Source of the DNA: Candidatus Liberimonas magnetica
Lineage (GTDB): Bacteria > Elusimicrobiota > Endomicrobiia > Endomicrobiales > JAFGIL01
Direction: 5' to 3'
DNA: 64,000 bases
Assembly (NCBI GenBank): GCA_020523885.1
Contig: JAJAPY010000001.1
Span: forward strand, 124,001-188,000
Part shown: positions 46,301 to 61,300 of the stretch, in pieces
Numbering within the stretch: the first letter of the stretch is position 1
How the letters are laid out: the number at the start of each line of letters is the position of its first letter
Translations under genes and position numbers: made by a program
Notes under the pieces: model-generated
The model's database searches: none
Told to the model about the DNA's origin: nothing
Seen by the model: the letters and a program-made list of their open reading frames with translations, nothing else

Positions 46301-49300
46301 CCGAGCATCTCTTTTGTCAGCCGTACTCTTAAAACGCCTTTTTGGGTTTCTACAGGGACTAGAGCATCTTCTCCCCAATCAGGCAAGTCTTTCTTTAACT
46401 GGGCCATTATCGCATCCTGCCACCACGACTCATCATACGACCCTTTCTTCAATTTTATTATGTCTTCACTTTGTGCAGAATCTCTAACCTGAGTTTCTTC
46501 TGGAGCCTGCGTCACCTGCTCAACTCCTCCAGCAGAGATTTGTGTAGTAAGAGCGGCTCTTTTTGCATTTTCCAAGCCTTTCTGCAGCCTGACATATTTT
46601 GAATTTACCCTATAATGTGCGCTTATCAGCGCCCTGTCACTGTTTACTCCGTCTCTGATTGATTGTGCATAATCTAAAAGGAATTCTCTTATCATTTCTC
46701 TTCTGATTCTTTGTCTGTCATTCTCCAATGACACCTGATTTTTAATTGAAACAAGTAAAGCTGCTTTATAGTCACTACGCAGATAGATAGCATCAGTACC
46801 AAAACGCTGAATTGTCTTATAGACATTCTTCATAGCCAAATCCAAATCTAAATAACCCTCTTTGTCAAAGCTTTCAAAAAGGCTCAATAAGACATCAATC
46901 TTTATACCATAAATAGTTGAATTTTCAGCCATTTTTATCAATACTGTTTTCAATATTGCCAATGCCGACCTGTGCGCTGCTTGCACTTTTTCAGGATCAT
47001 CAGAGTTAAATAGAGATAGAGCTATGGCTCTATCAAGTAAATAATTGATGGTTCGTTGAGGAGTTTCAGGTGCAGCAGGGCTGTATTGTGCAGGCAGAAG
47101 TTCATGGGAAGACAATATCTTTCCTACAGCTTCTCCAACAGAAGGTGTTTTTAATACATTGTCAATATTACTCTCTTCAAACCTGGAGATATTATATTCT
47201 TTGCTTATATCTTCTACTAATTCCTTGAGCATCCCTATTTCAGCTACAGGAGCTACATAGGTTTTTATTAAATCAATTATTTTTGCAGCCAGAGGGAAAG
47301 CAGCTGCGTCATTTTCTGAGATTATTTCGCCTATAGATTTCCCTGATTCATATGCATAGATTATCAAGCTTAAGGGTTTTCCAGTTTCAAATAAACCTCT
47401 TACGCTGATTCCCTGACTTGTTTGCAGTTTTCCTAACGCTTCTACGAGTTTGGTGTAATAAGTAACAGACCTGTCACTTAAACTGAAGGGTACATCCAAC
47501 CACTTCTTTAGTTCGTCAGAACTTGCCTGTAATGCCCAATACAGCGTTCCCGTAGTGGTAAGCGCAGGTGCCCTGGTGCCCCTGTCAGCGAACGCCATAC
47601 CTCTCTTGCGGCCGTTTTCTGCAAGGGTTTTCAGGTTTTCTTTCACGTTGTCAAGCTTTAGGCCGGAGGAAAGGAGTGCGTTGCCTATATTGATAAATTC
47701 ATCGCGGACTCCTGCTATACCCATCATCCCGGGATCGTCCGTGTTTATAGTCACCAGGTCCCTTAGGCCTTCAAACTCTTTTCCGTTAAAGCCAGAAGCC
47801 ATAAGCCTGACCAGGGGATGACCCTCAAAGTTGGAGATAAACTTGCTGATCAGTTTATTAGAGGTGGGGTTAAATTCTATAAAAATACCGCGTTCTATTA
47901 TCTTTTTAACGATGTGCTTGGAGATCGAAAGTATTTCTTCTTTTGTAAGGAAAGGTCCATCGAAGGTTATAACCAGGTCTTCTTGTGTATTTTCGTAAGG
48001 CGCTAACATAGATTCAAGCCTTGTTGTGTTGACAGAAACACCTTTTAGCTCTTTAAGCCACGTCAGGGTTTTTCTCAATTCCGAAAGGTTAGCCTGTTGT
48101 TTGCCGGTAATGGTTCCGCCGGAAAAGGGGATCATGACCGCAAGAATATGGCCCAGGGCCTGGGGATTCATGGTTTCTATTACATCATCCACATGCCTCA
48201 TGGCCGTAATGTTGTCATGGGCCTTATTCCCGACTTTTCCCCAGTCTTCTCCGACATGAAAAGTACAGTGAAGAGGGGGGTTGTCCTTGTTGTATTCTCT
48301 AACAGCGTCAGCTAGGAACTTGAACTTTTCCGGGGAGTTCCCGATTTCTAAGGATGCTAGATCCCAGCCTGCGACATGTTTTTGGACCTGCGGGTCGGTT
48401 TTCAAGACATCCATAAGCCATTCAACTTTTTGTTGTAATAGCCCGACAGGGTCATGTTTTACGAAGACTATCACAACATTAACGGTAAGGCCCGGGTATA
48501 GTGTTTTCGCTTTTTCTATTTCTTTGGCTATTGCCTTTAAGGCTAATTTAAACTTCTTCTCGTTGTATAACGGCTGTATCCGTAGTTCCACATAACTATT
48601 GTCTTTGTTCTGTTCGATTATCTGTTTAGCATACATGCCGTTTATCGCAGCGAAGTCATTATCCGGCATTCCGCCTTCAATACTATCTTCCAAACCTAAT
48701 GAGTTGTTGATATCATAATTTCTCAGGAAGTCATTTAGAGAAGTTGCTTCGCCTTTGACAGGCAGATAGGTGGTATGTTCAAGGAAAACCTGTTTTAAGG
48801 CGAAGTATTGTTCGATGTCGGCCCTTAACTCGTCAGAAGGAGAGTTAAGCAGTGCCTGCATAATGCCTGTATCTGTTATGGAGTAAGGTTCGTTAAGAGC
48901 ATCGGTGATTTCTTTCCGCAATTCCCTCACATTTGCCAGAAGTTGTGTAAGGTCTGAATCATCTGGTTTCCCCAGATAGTTCCAGTTCAGGGATAACTTG
49001 CCGACTTTTGCTGCGTCAGGATACAAGGCTTTCCGCAACCTTATAGATATCCCTTCAGGCTCTTCAGGTAATGCTATCCGGCCTATAGCCAGGCTCCAGA
49101 CATATTCAGGGCTGACCTGGGCCGCAAAATGAGTATGGTTATCTGCTAACTTGCCAAGGGCGCCGCTGTCAATCCAGTCAGCCAGGTCATTAGGCAATTC
49201 TTCAAAAATAACATTCGTTCCTTGAGCTGTTTTGGCTTCTGCCAACTTTATTATTTGATTATAAAGCAGCGATTTCGTATATTCAGTAAGGGCAAGCCTG

Positions 49301-52300
49301 CCCAGGAAAGAAACTCTTTCTCTGTTTACTCTAATGACATATACGCCGCGTTCAGCGTCGTATGAAACTGTATAGGTGCCAAACGCAGCTCTTTTTATCA
49401 TAGCCATATAAGAGGCCAGGGCTTTATCTAACCCAGCTTTATTCTTAAACATCGGGCTGAGTTTTTCATAAAGCTGCTGGTCTAAGACACCGTTCGTTTT
49501 TAAGTCTTCCAAAGCTTTAACTGCAGAAGCAAGTGTTGCTTCAAGAGTCGTACTACTGCCGGTTTTAGTGCCTGTTTTGTCAAGAAGAATCCCTTCTTTT
49601 TCAAGAGTAGAACTGCGGTAAGCTGCTGCGAATAAATTGAGCAGTTGTACAGGCCAGCCTATTTTTTCGGCTCTATCATCGTAGATAGGCCCTATAATAG
49701 TTTCCAGTCCGCTTTTTGGCAACAAAGCTTCAACTTCCTCCTGCAAAGAAGAGGTTTCATCTCCGGCTGCAAACACCGGCACGACCGGTTTGCGGTCTGT
49801 CCCGGCTGTTTTTTGCATACCGAGTATTAAAAGGGGCTGTAGGGCAGAGGGGGATTTTTCGGAAGGTCCTGTTTTGAAAAGTTTTACTATTCCTTGTTTA
49901 GCTTCAAGTTGTTTGATAACATCTAAAAATTGAAAAAATACTTCTACATCATTTCTCTGATCAGGGTAAGGCAGGCTCTTAATAAAGTTCAGTATCTCTT
50001 CATCTTTAGGCCAGTTGCCTGCCATGCCGGTTTTGATCAGATATAAGAAAGCTTCTTTTGACCTTACTGAGCTCACTGGTACGATATATTTTTGAAATGC
50101 ATAGGCCAATACCCATACCGGCGGCGGAGACCTGCCTTTTTGCGCTTCCAGCCATACCTGGCTCATTACGACCGCTATTTCTTCCGGCATTAAACCTTTT
50201 TCCATATTTTCCATATTTTCCATATCATTGATTATATCTATAAAACCTATTTCCTCTATCTTAGCCTTTATAGTGTTTAAATCTCTCACTACCTTCTGTC
50301 CTGCCATATTGAGCTTGGCTATTTCTATAGCTACAAGAGGAGGTGTCAATAACTTCATAAGGAATTGGCCGACACTTCCCTTTAGCCCGCCGTTATACTC
50401 TAATTGACTTTCTATTCTATTTGGCAGTCTTTTTACAGTGGCTTCCAGCTCTGTTTTCCATTTTGGTTTACCATAGACTTTTTCAAAGACCTTGCTTGTT
50501 TGAAGAAGGCCAGGGATTTTCAGTAAAGTGAAATCAAGTATTTCCGGTAGATCGCTAGCTTCCACTAAATCCATGAAATTATAGCGCGGCATTGTGCCTT
50601 TTGCAATTATTCCTTCTACCATTCCTTGCCTTAACCATTTCTGCACGTTCTTTTCTGTAGCTACAGCGTATAAATGATTTATTGCTTTTTTCCAGTCATT
50701 CAGTTCCGGTTGTACTAAGGTGCTGAGATACTCTTCCATGAACCGTGCCACTACAAAGGGCAATGCCCCGCCTGATACATGCTGCCTGTAACACATGTCT
50801 GCGATTATTATAGAGACGTCTTCGGATATCACTTCAGCCAGTACATGTATGTCACCTGAAACTGTGTATAATTCACGGCCGCCCAGGATAGCATCCCTGT
50901 TGCCAAGGGAGCCTTTAATAGACAATAATAGTTCACCCAGCTTGTCAGCCATCTGTTCTTTTGATATTTGCCTGGCTGTCAGGGTGTGATTTCTATAATC
51001 AAGCAGAGCTTTATTGTTTCCAAGCGGCAAATCCTTTTCACTCTTATCAAGTAAGATCTTACCTATTTCATATTTTTCTGCGAACGTAAGCCCAATTTCA
51101 GGGTCATCCCAGACTTTCCTGATTTGATCTATGTCCCCTGAGGTCAACATCTTTTCATATTGTTTATATCTCCGATTGGATAAATAGCCATTTAAAACGT
51201 TCAGTATCAAAGTTTCATATTTCATTTTCATTGATACCTTACCGGTAGCTTCATCCTTAACCGCTGTAGTCCGGTCCTGTACCTTAAAGACCCATTCTGC
51301 ATAGGTCCGTACCATACTTTGGGATTCCAGGGCAACGTCCACTATCTGAGTGGAGGGAAACCTGTTTATTAACATCCCAATCCTGTCCTGCAGCTCAACG
51401 TTTGCATAATTTTGCGGCATCATGAAGCCTAACCTGTGTCTAAACTCCGAGCCCAGCACTCCGGGCCACAGGGCAATATGATCCATTACCCTGCTATAAA
51501 ACGCATTATTCCAGGGGTTATCTATGTTATGTATAACACTTGAACTGAACAGATATCTCCTGTGCCAGCCTGGATAAAATGTTAGATCTAATGCAAGGCT
51601 ATGGAACTCTTCCTGCTTGGCGCATAACAAAGCCAAAGCAAAATGTTCCGGGCTCTCTTTTCTGTCCACATCCAATACCTTCATGAATTTATAGTACCTC
51701 TTTAAGAGGCTTTGTTTATAAACATAATACCCTATTTTAGGCCCCTGTTTTCCAACCATCCCGGCCAATAAGATGTCCTGCCAGGGGGCGAGCTGCGTCC
51801 GTCCGATCTTCGGGACCAATGATTCCCAAAAAAGCAACTTGGCATAGTTATTTTCTGCCAGCACTACTTTTGGAAGGAATTCTGTTATCCATTTCTGGTA
51901 ATCTTCGGGTGTTTTACTCTTTGTCAGTTTTTCTATCAACAGTGTTATGGAATTTCCAGTGATTAGTTTACCGTTATCGGGTATCGTTATTTTCTTGCCG
52001 GTTAGAGCACCTGATTTCACCAACTCTGACATAAGAGCTATTGCCGGGGCAAAGACCTGGATCTTTTCCAAATTTTCTTTCGGATCAAAGATGTCTTGCA
52101 TATGTTTCAACAATAATTCGATACTTTCTTTGTCCATGGGGATTATCTGGAATAACCCGTAAGTAACCAGAAACTTGTCAAAATTTTCTATAAGATACGG
52201 CAGATATTCGAGTATAGCTTGCGATTTCTGCCACATCTCTTTGACGTTCGTTGAAAAATACCTGCTGAATATATGGCTCCTCTTTGTATTAGACACTATC

Positions 52301-55300
52301 CATTGCTGTAAGGTTATACCTTTGGGATGTTGTTTTTTGTCATAGACCTCCATACCCAGGATCTCTTCCGGCAGTGCCACATCAAGCATACTGTAGGCTA
52401 GTTTCTGACTCCTTAAAAGCGTATTCATCAAGCCATAATAGAAATAGAGGGTATTAGGCCTGTCTATTAAAGGCTTTGCCCCCGCGATCAGGGTTTTGCG
52501 GAAAGCTCCGTCTTTTGTGAAGAAATTGTTCAGCACTTCCTGGTACCTGGCCCTGTATTCGGACAATACTATATATTTAGAAAAAAGAGTTTGGTATTGG
52601 TCGTTTTCGTGTTTTTGTCTTTCAGCTTCAAGCTGTTTCTCCTGTTCAGCATTTTCTTTGCCCAGTTCCTTCCGGTGTACTATTTTCCGGGCCTCTTCTT
52701 TTTTTTCGCCTGATACTATTTTACGCAGTTCTTCTTTAAGGTCTTTCAATAGTGCTTCTTGAGCAGCTATTTGCTCCATTACCTTTTTTGTCTGTTTTTG
52801 TGATTTTAGCTCTTCTATTTTTTTCTGGCACTCATTCACGTTGTTTTCGGCATCGGCTTTGATGGATTCCCATAATCTTTCAAGCTCGAAATCCAGATTT
52901 TGGCCCTTGTTTTTTATGTCCCTTAGATTTCTCGCTAAAAGCCACAGGTCATTTATGCGGTCCGGCTTTTCTATAAGACTGGCCTTCAATTTCTCAAGAT
53001 CGCTGAAATTCGCCAATATATACTCTCCGAATTCCGGGTTTATCTTTGCTACCAGGCTCAACATTTCAAATATTTCAGCTTCGTTAGGCTCTTCTTTCGG
53101 TTGTTGTCCCACTAAAGCCAGCAAAGAAGCCGGCAAGCCAGCCGGCAGCGCCTGATGTTTCTTCGGGGTTCCTAATATTTTTTCAAGGTCTAACTCGTTG
53201 TTGGCATCTATAAAATATTTCAACGTCTGGAGGTGTTCTTTCCTTACATCCAGCGTGGCTATGTCATTTTCTACTTTTACCACTATGACCCTGCTTATTG
53301 CCGGCAGTGCTGTAGCTAAATTCTCTGCTACTCCCTCCTGTGCAAATAATTCGAAATATGCGGGCATACTGACTAACAGGCTCACCAATTCCGGGTCCTG
53401 GTCATAATACTCTTCCAGGGCTCCGATGCTGTCTGAAAAGTTATCCAGGTTTTTCATTATTTTTTGGGCTAGTTTCTTATAAATCGGTTTATTCAGTATT
53501 TCCAGCACGTGTAGCCCTAGTTTTTCGTGTTCCAATATACTGCTGGTGAACATCCAGGCATCCATATTAAAAAGCTTGCCGACCAACTGCCTCAGTTGCG
53601 CCTGGTCTAACACTTCATTCTTGAAAAGCGTTCCTCCTATATTAATTTCATTTGTTTTTTCATCTATCAATACCGTGTTTTCTATGGTCTGAGAAAAATA
53701 GTAGAGGCATTCCAGGCTCTGCTCGCTCTGTGCGGCTCCGCTTATTATTCCGTTTTTCTCAAGGAATCTGGCTAACTCCAGGTCACGCCCGGCTATATTG
53801 AGAATTACCCTGAAAACATGCTGGCTTTTTTCATCCTTAAAGATTTGGCCGTAATTAAGCGACCCTGCGCTGTCACAATACCCGAACCCCTGGAATAAGC
53901 TCCTGTAATCTTTGTTTATTTTTGAACCTATGAATACATCGTCCATTGCAGCTATGTCATCTGCTACCAACAGTAGGCCCATCAGGTAATCCGGGCCCTG
54001 CTGTTTATCATAAAGTCTTGTAAAATCCAGATTCTGTAATACATTCATGCCGAGTAAAGGCGCTGCTCGCAATAACATCAAGAGGGGGGTCCCCATATCT
54101 TCAAAATCTTGCAGTAAGATCCCGTAAAATTTATTTGCTTCTTGTGTGCTCGTAAAGGTCTTTAGAAAGAGGGGGTTTTCCAGCATCTTGGCAAGTAAGG
54201 AGGGATGCAAATCCAATAAAAAGCTTATCCCTGCACTATTAAATATTTGGTTTGCTACCTCACTGTTCATTATTAGGTTTATAAATTTGTCGTTTGACAA
54301 TATAATCTCTGTAAAAGGCGCATAAGGGCCGCGCAGCAGGTCAGCAAATAATGAAAATGTATTTGCCCGGCTGAGCTTATCCGAGAGCCATTCCTCCTTA
54401 AGGTTCCCGTTCTTATCAAAGAACCATCTTTGTAAGGCTTTATATTTTCCCTTGTACAGGCGTTTATTAGAACTCATAATAACGTCTACTAACGGCTCAA
54501 CGTTATACTTGTAATTGTATTCGATCAGCTTTTGCGCCGCTATGCTTAAGCCTATCTGTTTCAAAGCTTCCACTACCGCAATACCGTCTCCCGGTTTAAG
54601 CTCATTTAAGGCTTTTAAACCTTCTAATATTTTCTTAGCGTTTTCCGGCAGTTTGTCAAGGTTGTTGTCCTTCAACTCTTGGGGAGTCAATTGGCTGTAG
54701 GGTTTATTTATACGGCTCAGTATAGCTGCGGCATTTTTTAGCAAAATAGCGGTTTGGCCGGCTTTTTCAAAATCTTCAACCGTCAATTCACTGTAACCTT
54801 TATTCAGTTCATGTGCCAGTTTATTAACTCCGGTCAATTCCAGCCCGTCTGCCCGGCCTGATACCTTTAAGTTTAATATATCCCTGTACAAAATGGTCCT
54901 TTCATCAATTGACAAGTTTATGTTCAAATCATCAAATAATTTATCTAATGATTCTGCCGTTATATTGAATGATTTTTTAAGCAACCCCTCTTTTTCCATC
55001 TCGCCTATTTCAATTATTTTCTTGACAGCGTTGTAAAGTTCTGAACCTATAAGTATCTCATTGTCAAGTAATGATAGGAGGCTGGAAATCTGAATTTCTT
55101 TGCCCTGGCCTGTTTTCAGAGTTATGCTTAGGTCTGAAGGGACTTTAGGCGGAGTGAAACGTTCGTCAAAAACTTCGTGGGCTTTAGTTTCTGGCCCTTC
55201 CAGATAGCCTTCAGTTCTAATTGCGGTCTTTCTGGTTTTTGATAGCCATATATCCTCAGCTCTTGATACCTGTCTATCTGCAGGATGCTGAGCAGCCTGA

Positions 55301-58300
55301 TGCCCTCCAGCTTTTGCTGATAACCGGCCTGTTTCTGCAACCGGCCTGGCTAGTTCATTTATTCTAATTTCAATACGCTGAATCCCGCTGGCATTTTTTA
55401 GGGCCAAATATATTTGTTCAGCTAAACCTTCATCTGATGGCAGTTTTAATTCACGATATTTATCTACCAGGGCTTCATACTTTTCCATGTCCTCCTGAGA
55501 TGAAGATAATTCATCGCCTTCAAAACCCAGGTTGTAAATTTCTATGATTGTCTCTAACTCAACTATACTAAAATTACTGATCATTCCATCAACTAAAGAC
55601 GCAGCTTTTTCTTTTATCGCAGTTTCAACACGCATAATACCGCCGGCATCGTCTATCATAGCAACTACCTTGTCAGCTGACGGCATCCTTAATCCCGGAT
55701 ATCTCTTTGCAATAGCAACATACTTTATAATTAATTCACGAGGTTTAAGGATAAGGGATTCATGATCCCAAATTTCCTTAATTACGGTTAACTCGGCTAT
55801 GTTAAGTTCTCTAAGCATTCCGTCTACATCAGGGCCTCCGAGTTCAAGGGTAGCCCAGTTGAGTTTTTTTGCTATTATACGGTTATACACCCCGAAATGG
55901 GCTAGGTAGTTTGCAAGCAATATGGCAAGGCCTGCTATGGTAACAAAATTTGTGTTTTTAAAGAAGAAGTATATAATGATATTTACAGCGATCACCATAG
56001 AACCTGTTATTATGTGCATGCCGATTATTCTTTGTTTTTGAGGTTCGGTTGTTTCTTTTTCTTGGTTTGTTTTTTCTAATTGCCAGGTTGTAATGGCTTG
56101 ACGAATAAAAAACGCACCAATAAATACGAGCGGGTTCGCATGGGTAAGAATAAGCACACCGGCCATAAGCAAAGAAACAGCGGCATCGCCCAGGCTGCTC
56201 TCTTTAATACGGCCTTCATGCGCCAATAGGAAAGTCTCTGGTGCAACGATGGAGAACACAACTTCCACTAACTGGAAGAATACAAGTTTACTTAAAGTAA
56301 AAATATTTTTATTGCTGTTATAAGCCGCATGAGCTTTTGCCGTAAAGCCGAGTTCAAGCCTGGAAGGCATGCCCATTGCTTCCATAGCAGCGTTAATTTT
56401 AGATTCTATAGCAACAGCAATGATCTTATGTGCTTCCTTCATGGTTAAACCTGCTTCTTTCTCAGTTTGCGGAAGGCTTAGAAATTCTATCGCTTCTTGA
56501 GTCATCGATACCATGTCGTCTTGTTTAGGCGCTAAAAATGCACTTAATTTATCTAAACAGGCCTCAACTTCTTTATCACTTGTAGAGCTCCAGAAAGACA
56601 ATTCTTGAATTGGAACAGGTTCAAGTGTTGCAGCTAAAACATAGGCTATTCTTATTTCTTTTTGAGTTAATTTTGCGTTTTTCCATATACTCATTTGCCT
56701 GCTATAATCCTTGGCAGGGGCAGGTAAAGTGCTAATTTTTCCATTTTCTACCATAGTGCCGTCTATTGATTGTATATCGCTTAAGAATATCCCGAATGGA
56801 CTGCCACTAACGCTGATAAGAGTGTCATTTAGATAAATCGCTTCAATTACGACATTTTTTTCTGTAATAACCTTTCCAGAATAATGATCCTTCCTGACCA
56901 AAGTAATTTTTTGCCCGCTTTTTTGTAACTGTTTGCATCTTTCCACCAACGAACCACTTTTTGCCTGAGGCGTAGAAGGAAGAGGGGAAGCCACAACAGG
57001 GCTTGGTGCTACTACTTTAGCTTTAGGCACAACAGGAGCAAGCCTGACAAATTCAAGAGGGGTTTGAGCTACAGGGTGGCTGCCTCTTATACCGGTGGCT
57101 AATTCATATCCCAGGGGATACATTGCATCCTTAAATTCCGGTTTCCAGGAATATAATGTTTCTGCCCCTGTTTTATCTATAATTAAATAATCTTTCCAGT
57201 AATCTAAAACCTTTATTACTATATTTTCATCAACTTCTGAATTTTCGCTAAGCCGCTTAACGCTGGCTCCTCTACCCGATATCACATACATCACATTGCC
57301 CCATAAACCGGTTTCAGTTCCTGCTTTTGCAATCATAGAGTTTATTGCATCTTCTGGTACTTTATTTTTTCCGAGCTCAAGGGTAGCCAGGCCATGTTCC
57401 CTTGCGTAGGGATTATATATCACAAAATGCGCTATGTAGTTTGTAATCAATGTACTAAGGATCAGTGCCGGCCCAAAATATGGTATATTTTGAAGTACCG
57501 AGCTTATAATGTAAAAAACTAATGCTGTACTGACGTCTATAAACGCCATACCTAGTTTTCTATCTTTCTGAGCTTCAGTTTCTGGTTCATAGTATCCTGT
57601 TTGTGCGTAAAAAGTTATAAAAGAACGAACAAGGAAAGGGAATATCACTGCGGCAGGGTTGAGATGAAAAGTAATAACTAAAACTAATGGAATAAAAATA
57701 CCTATAGCAAAAATTAGATCTGTTGCAAATTGAAAGGAGAAAACATATTCAACATATTCTTTATCTCCTTCTTCATGCATTAAAAGGAATTTGATAGGTG
57801 TAACAAGGGAGAATACAACTTCCACGGCCTGGAAGAATACAAGTTTAAGCGCATTCCAAAGGTTTGGATCCCTTTCATAATCCAACCGGGCTTGTTCTGT
57901 AAAGACAAGTTCAAGGGTTGCGGGAGTGGGGGGTAAAGATGCGGGGCTGGGAGCTTGAACGGTTGGAGCTATTCCTTGTTCTTGTTCAATGGCAGTTAGT
58001 TTATTAATAAGTTTATCTAAGAATTCATTTAAGAGTTGGTTTTTCTGAACTGAACTGTAATTCGGGCTGTTCTGGAGCCTGGCCATGTATTCAAGTATGG
58101 CCTCAGCGCCTTGAACGTTTTTGAACAATTCTGAAAAATGTTTGTAGAAATCGCTCGGATCGCCGTTATGCCTTTCAATATACCATTCCGAAATGTTTAA
58201 GTTGCTCTGTTCGGCACTTTTCTTTTTAGCTATAAAACCCGTTAACCCTGCATTGTCAGCCGGCTGCCCGTAAAACTCAAAAGGCCTAAAAGGTTTGGTA

Positions 58301-61300
58301 CGTGTAATAGGGTCTACTTTGCCTGTATTTCCTGTTCTAAGCAGGCCTTCGGTAACCTTAGCCAGGTTTTCCTCGGTTTTGACTTGTTCAGCGAACGCTT
58401 CGACAGCTTCATCCCCGGAAGCCCTCTCTTCCCTGACACTTTTAATGTGTTCGTTAAAAGCCAGTAATTCCATAAATGAGGTGATTTTGGCAGTGCCTAC
58501 CCTGGTAAGCATCAGGGATTTAATTAAATGCTTTGCAACTAAAAGCCTTTTTACCGACCACATTTTAAATACTTCAAGCACGGTTTTTCTAACAGACTCC
58601 TGGGAGAGCCCGTAGGGGTCTATGCCCACTGTATTCCAGGGTCCTTCTTCATCCTTAAAATAGTCGCCTTCACCTACTATACCCTGCTCTGTAATGGCTC
58701 CTTCGCCGGTTAACACCTCTATGAGGTGGTCAATGAAATTTATGGCAACAACCAGCAAACCAGCAGCTGTGCCGTTTGCTTCCCAGAACTCATTTGCACC
58801 TGTTCTTGCTTTAGAGTTATACTCATTACGTGAATCAAAGCCGATGGCAATAGATGCAAGCATTGCCAGGTCTTTTTCTTCTTTCTCAAACTGCGGCAGG
58901 AAAATAAACTTACCGGGGAATTGGCCCGGGTTTTCTTTGCATTCTCTTTTTAGATATTCATTCAGCCCCTGATACTTTGCATAAAGGTCCTTGCTGTCCC
59001 TGTTACTCTGCACGCGCGAACATACAACTATTTGCCCGCCGGCTTTAACATACTCTACGATGTTCTCTGTGCTGAACAAAAAGTCGCCGAATTTTACGCT
59101 TACAAGCCTTCCGACATACACCATAGTGCCTTTTTCCGGGTCAAGCCGCATAGCGCCTGTAAGTTCCAGTTTGTCATTCAGTTTCTCCATAGCCTTTTTC
59201 TTTACAGCTATTACCTCTTCAGTGGTTATTGTCTTGACATCAAAAGGTTTTGTTTTGTTAAAGCCAAGTTCATCATAGATACCTTTAAAGACATTTAAAG
59301 CTTTTTCAATGTCGTCACCGTTGGAAAAAGCTGCCATGTTGGAAACGCCGAACAAATCCCTCATGTAGCGCGCATGGGTATCTGCAACACCTCCGAACAC
59401 CTGGGCAAGCTTGCCTCCAAGCTGTGCAACTACATAAGAGTCACCTCTTTTGGCGCATTTGGCAAGCTCAAAATATTTAGGGTCAATCCCAAGGCTGGAC
59501 AATGCATTGTGCCCATACATAAACGGATAATCCTGCGTATTGCCGATTGTGTGGCATAAGAATGCTATAAGTGAATTATACAAAGGCGAGTTCTCATCCT
59601 GGCTGGCTTCCCAGGCCTTTATCATCCCGGGTACGGGCTGTGAATCATGAAAGTAGTTGATAGAAGGCTGAGCCCCGGGGTTATCTCTTTTGCGGACTTT
59701 CTCAACTTCTTCCAATGCGATTTTCTCAGCTGTACCCATAAATGCGGCAAAATCTTCCCAGTAACAGCGTCCTTCGGGATTCTCCTTTGATTTATAGTCA
59801 TAGATATACTCTGTAAAATACGGTTCCTCTTTTACTGGTTTACCGTCAACTATTACTGGTTTACCGTCAACTATTTTATCAGGGCAAACTTCTTTAATAA
59901 GCGTTCTCTGGATACCATCTTTTGGTTGTTTTGTTCTCCATATTTCTATTGTAACGTCTTTACCCCTGATGTTTGCCGTTTTTTCACCTATTTTTTCTAT
60001 TTCGCCTACAAGTTCCTCCCAAGTAACTGGTGTCAATTCAATATTGCCTTGTTTATTGCGCACTTTCATGTATTTATACATAGGCTGAACAAAATTGACA
60101 TTTACCCCAAAGTCCTTCAGTAATGACGCATAACCTGTGCCTCGGGTCTGCACAACAGGCCCAAGCCCGCCTCCTATAATATCTACTTCTGAAGATACTA
60201 TGTTTACGGCTCTGCCTTTTAATTCACTAAGCATGTGTTGAACCAATTCATGCGGAACATTGTCTTTGTCTTTTAAATTCAAAGCCAGGAGCAGTGAAAC
60301 TAATAAGGGAGAACTTGCCATGTTTTCTGCAGTTTCTTTTTTCAAGATTTCTATAATCAGGTCTTCGTTTTCTTTGCTCATAACAGATACAGCGTGCGTT
60401 ACTGCGTCCTGGCCTTGTACGGGATTTAATTTGCTTACGCTTGCGCTGGCTTTATTGAGGAAATCTATTAATTTCTTTTCTGCAGTTTCTCTTTTCTTGC
60501 TCTTTTTTGGATGTTTTTTAATTTCGGCAAGATACTTGTCCTCAATAGTTGTCTTGAAATAGCTCCACTCCCTGTTTTCAAGCCTGCACTTAAAAAATAA
60601 TGATTCTATAGTGCGGGACAGCCCCATCCCTGTTTTTTCTGCCACTTCTGCCTCTTTATAAACTATTTCCGCTAAAGCTTTGCGGTGCTTAGGCTTAAGC
60701 ATATCTACTGACCTTAAAAGCGCACTATGCCATTTATAATAGTTGTTGTCTGCTTCTACATTGTCTACAAGCGCTAAAAACCCTAACAATTCGCCTGTTA
60801 TGTCCGCTTTTTCCTTGTCTTCTGCAATATTGGCAAGGAATCCTTGCAGGGTCACTTTAAAAAACTCTGCATCGTTTTCTCTCAGCGCTTTTGCTACTTT
60901 AGCGTCATCTTTGTTTTTTAAAGAGGCTTTTAATGCTAATATTTTTTTAACTTCTGTTAAAACTTCTTGAGGTGACATTTCTTCAGTCTCAACAAGTATG
61001 TCTACCGTATTATGTAAATTACTTAATAAATATTTTGTAAGCTTAGCAGAGCCGAGCTCAAGGACAGCCATTTTGTGTTTCCTCGCGTAAGGGTTATATA
61101 TTCCAAAATGGCCTATGGCATTTGCAATTAGTATGCAAAGGGCTGTTATAGGAACAAAATATGGGTTGTTTTTGAAGATCAGGCTTGCAATAAAACTTAC
61201 TAAAAAACCGGCTGCAAAACCTGCTACCATAGAACCGGTTATCGTCCGCAGGCCCTTTATTCTCTGCTGAGTTTCTATTGGTTCTGTTTCGTATCTCGTT

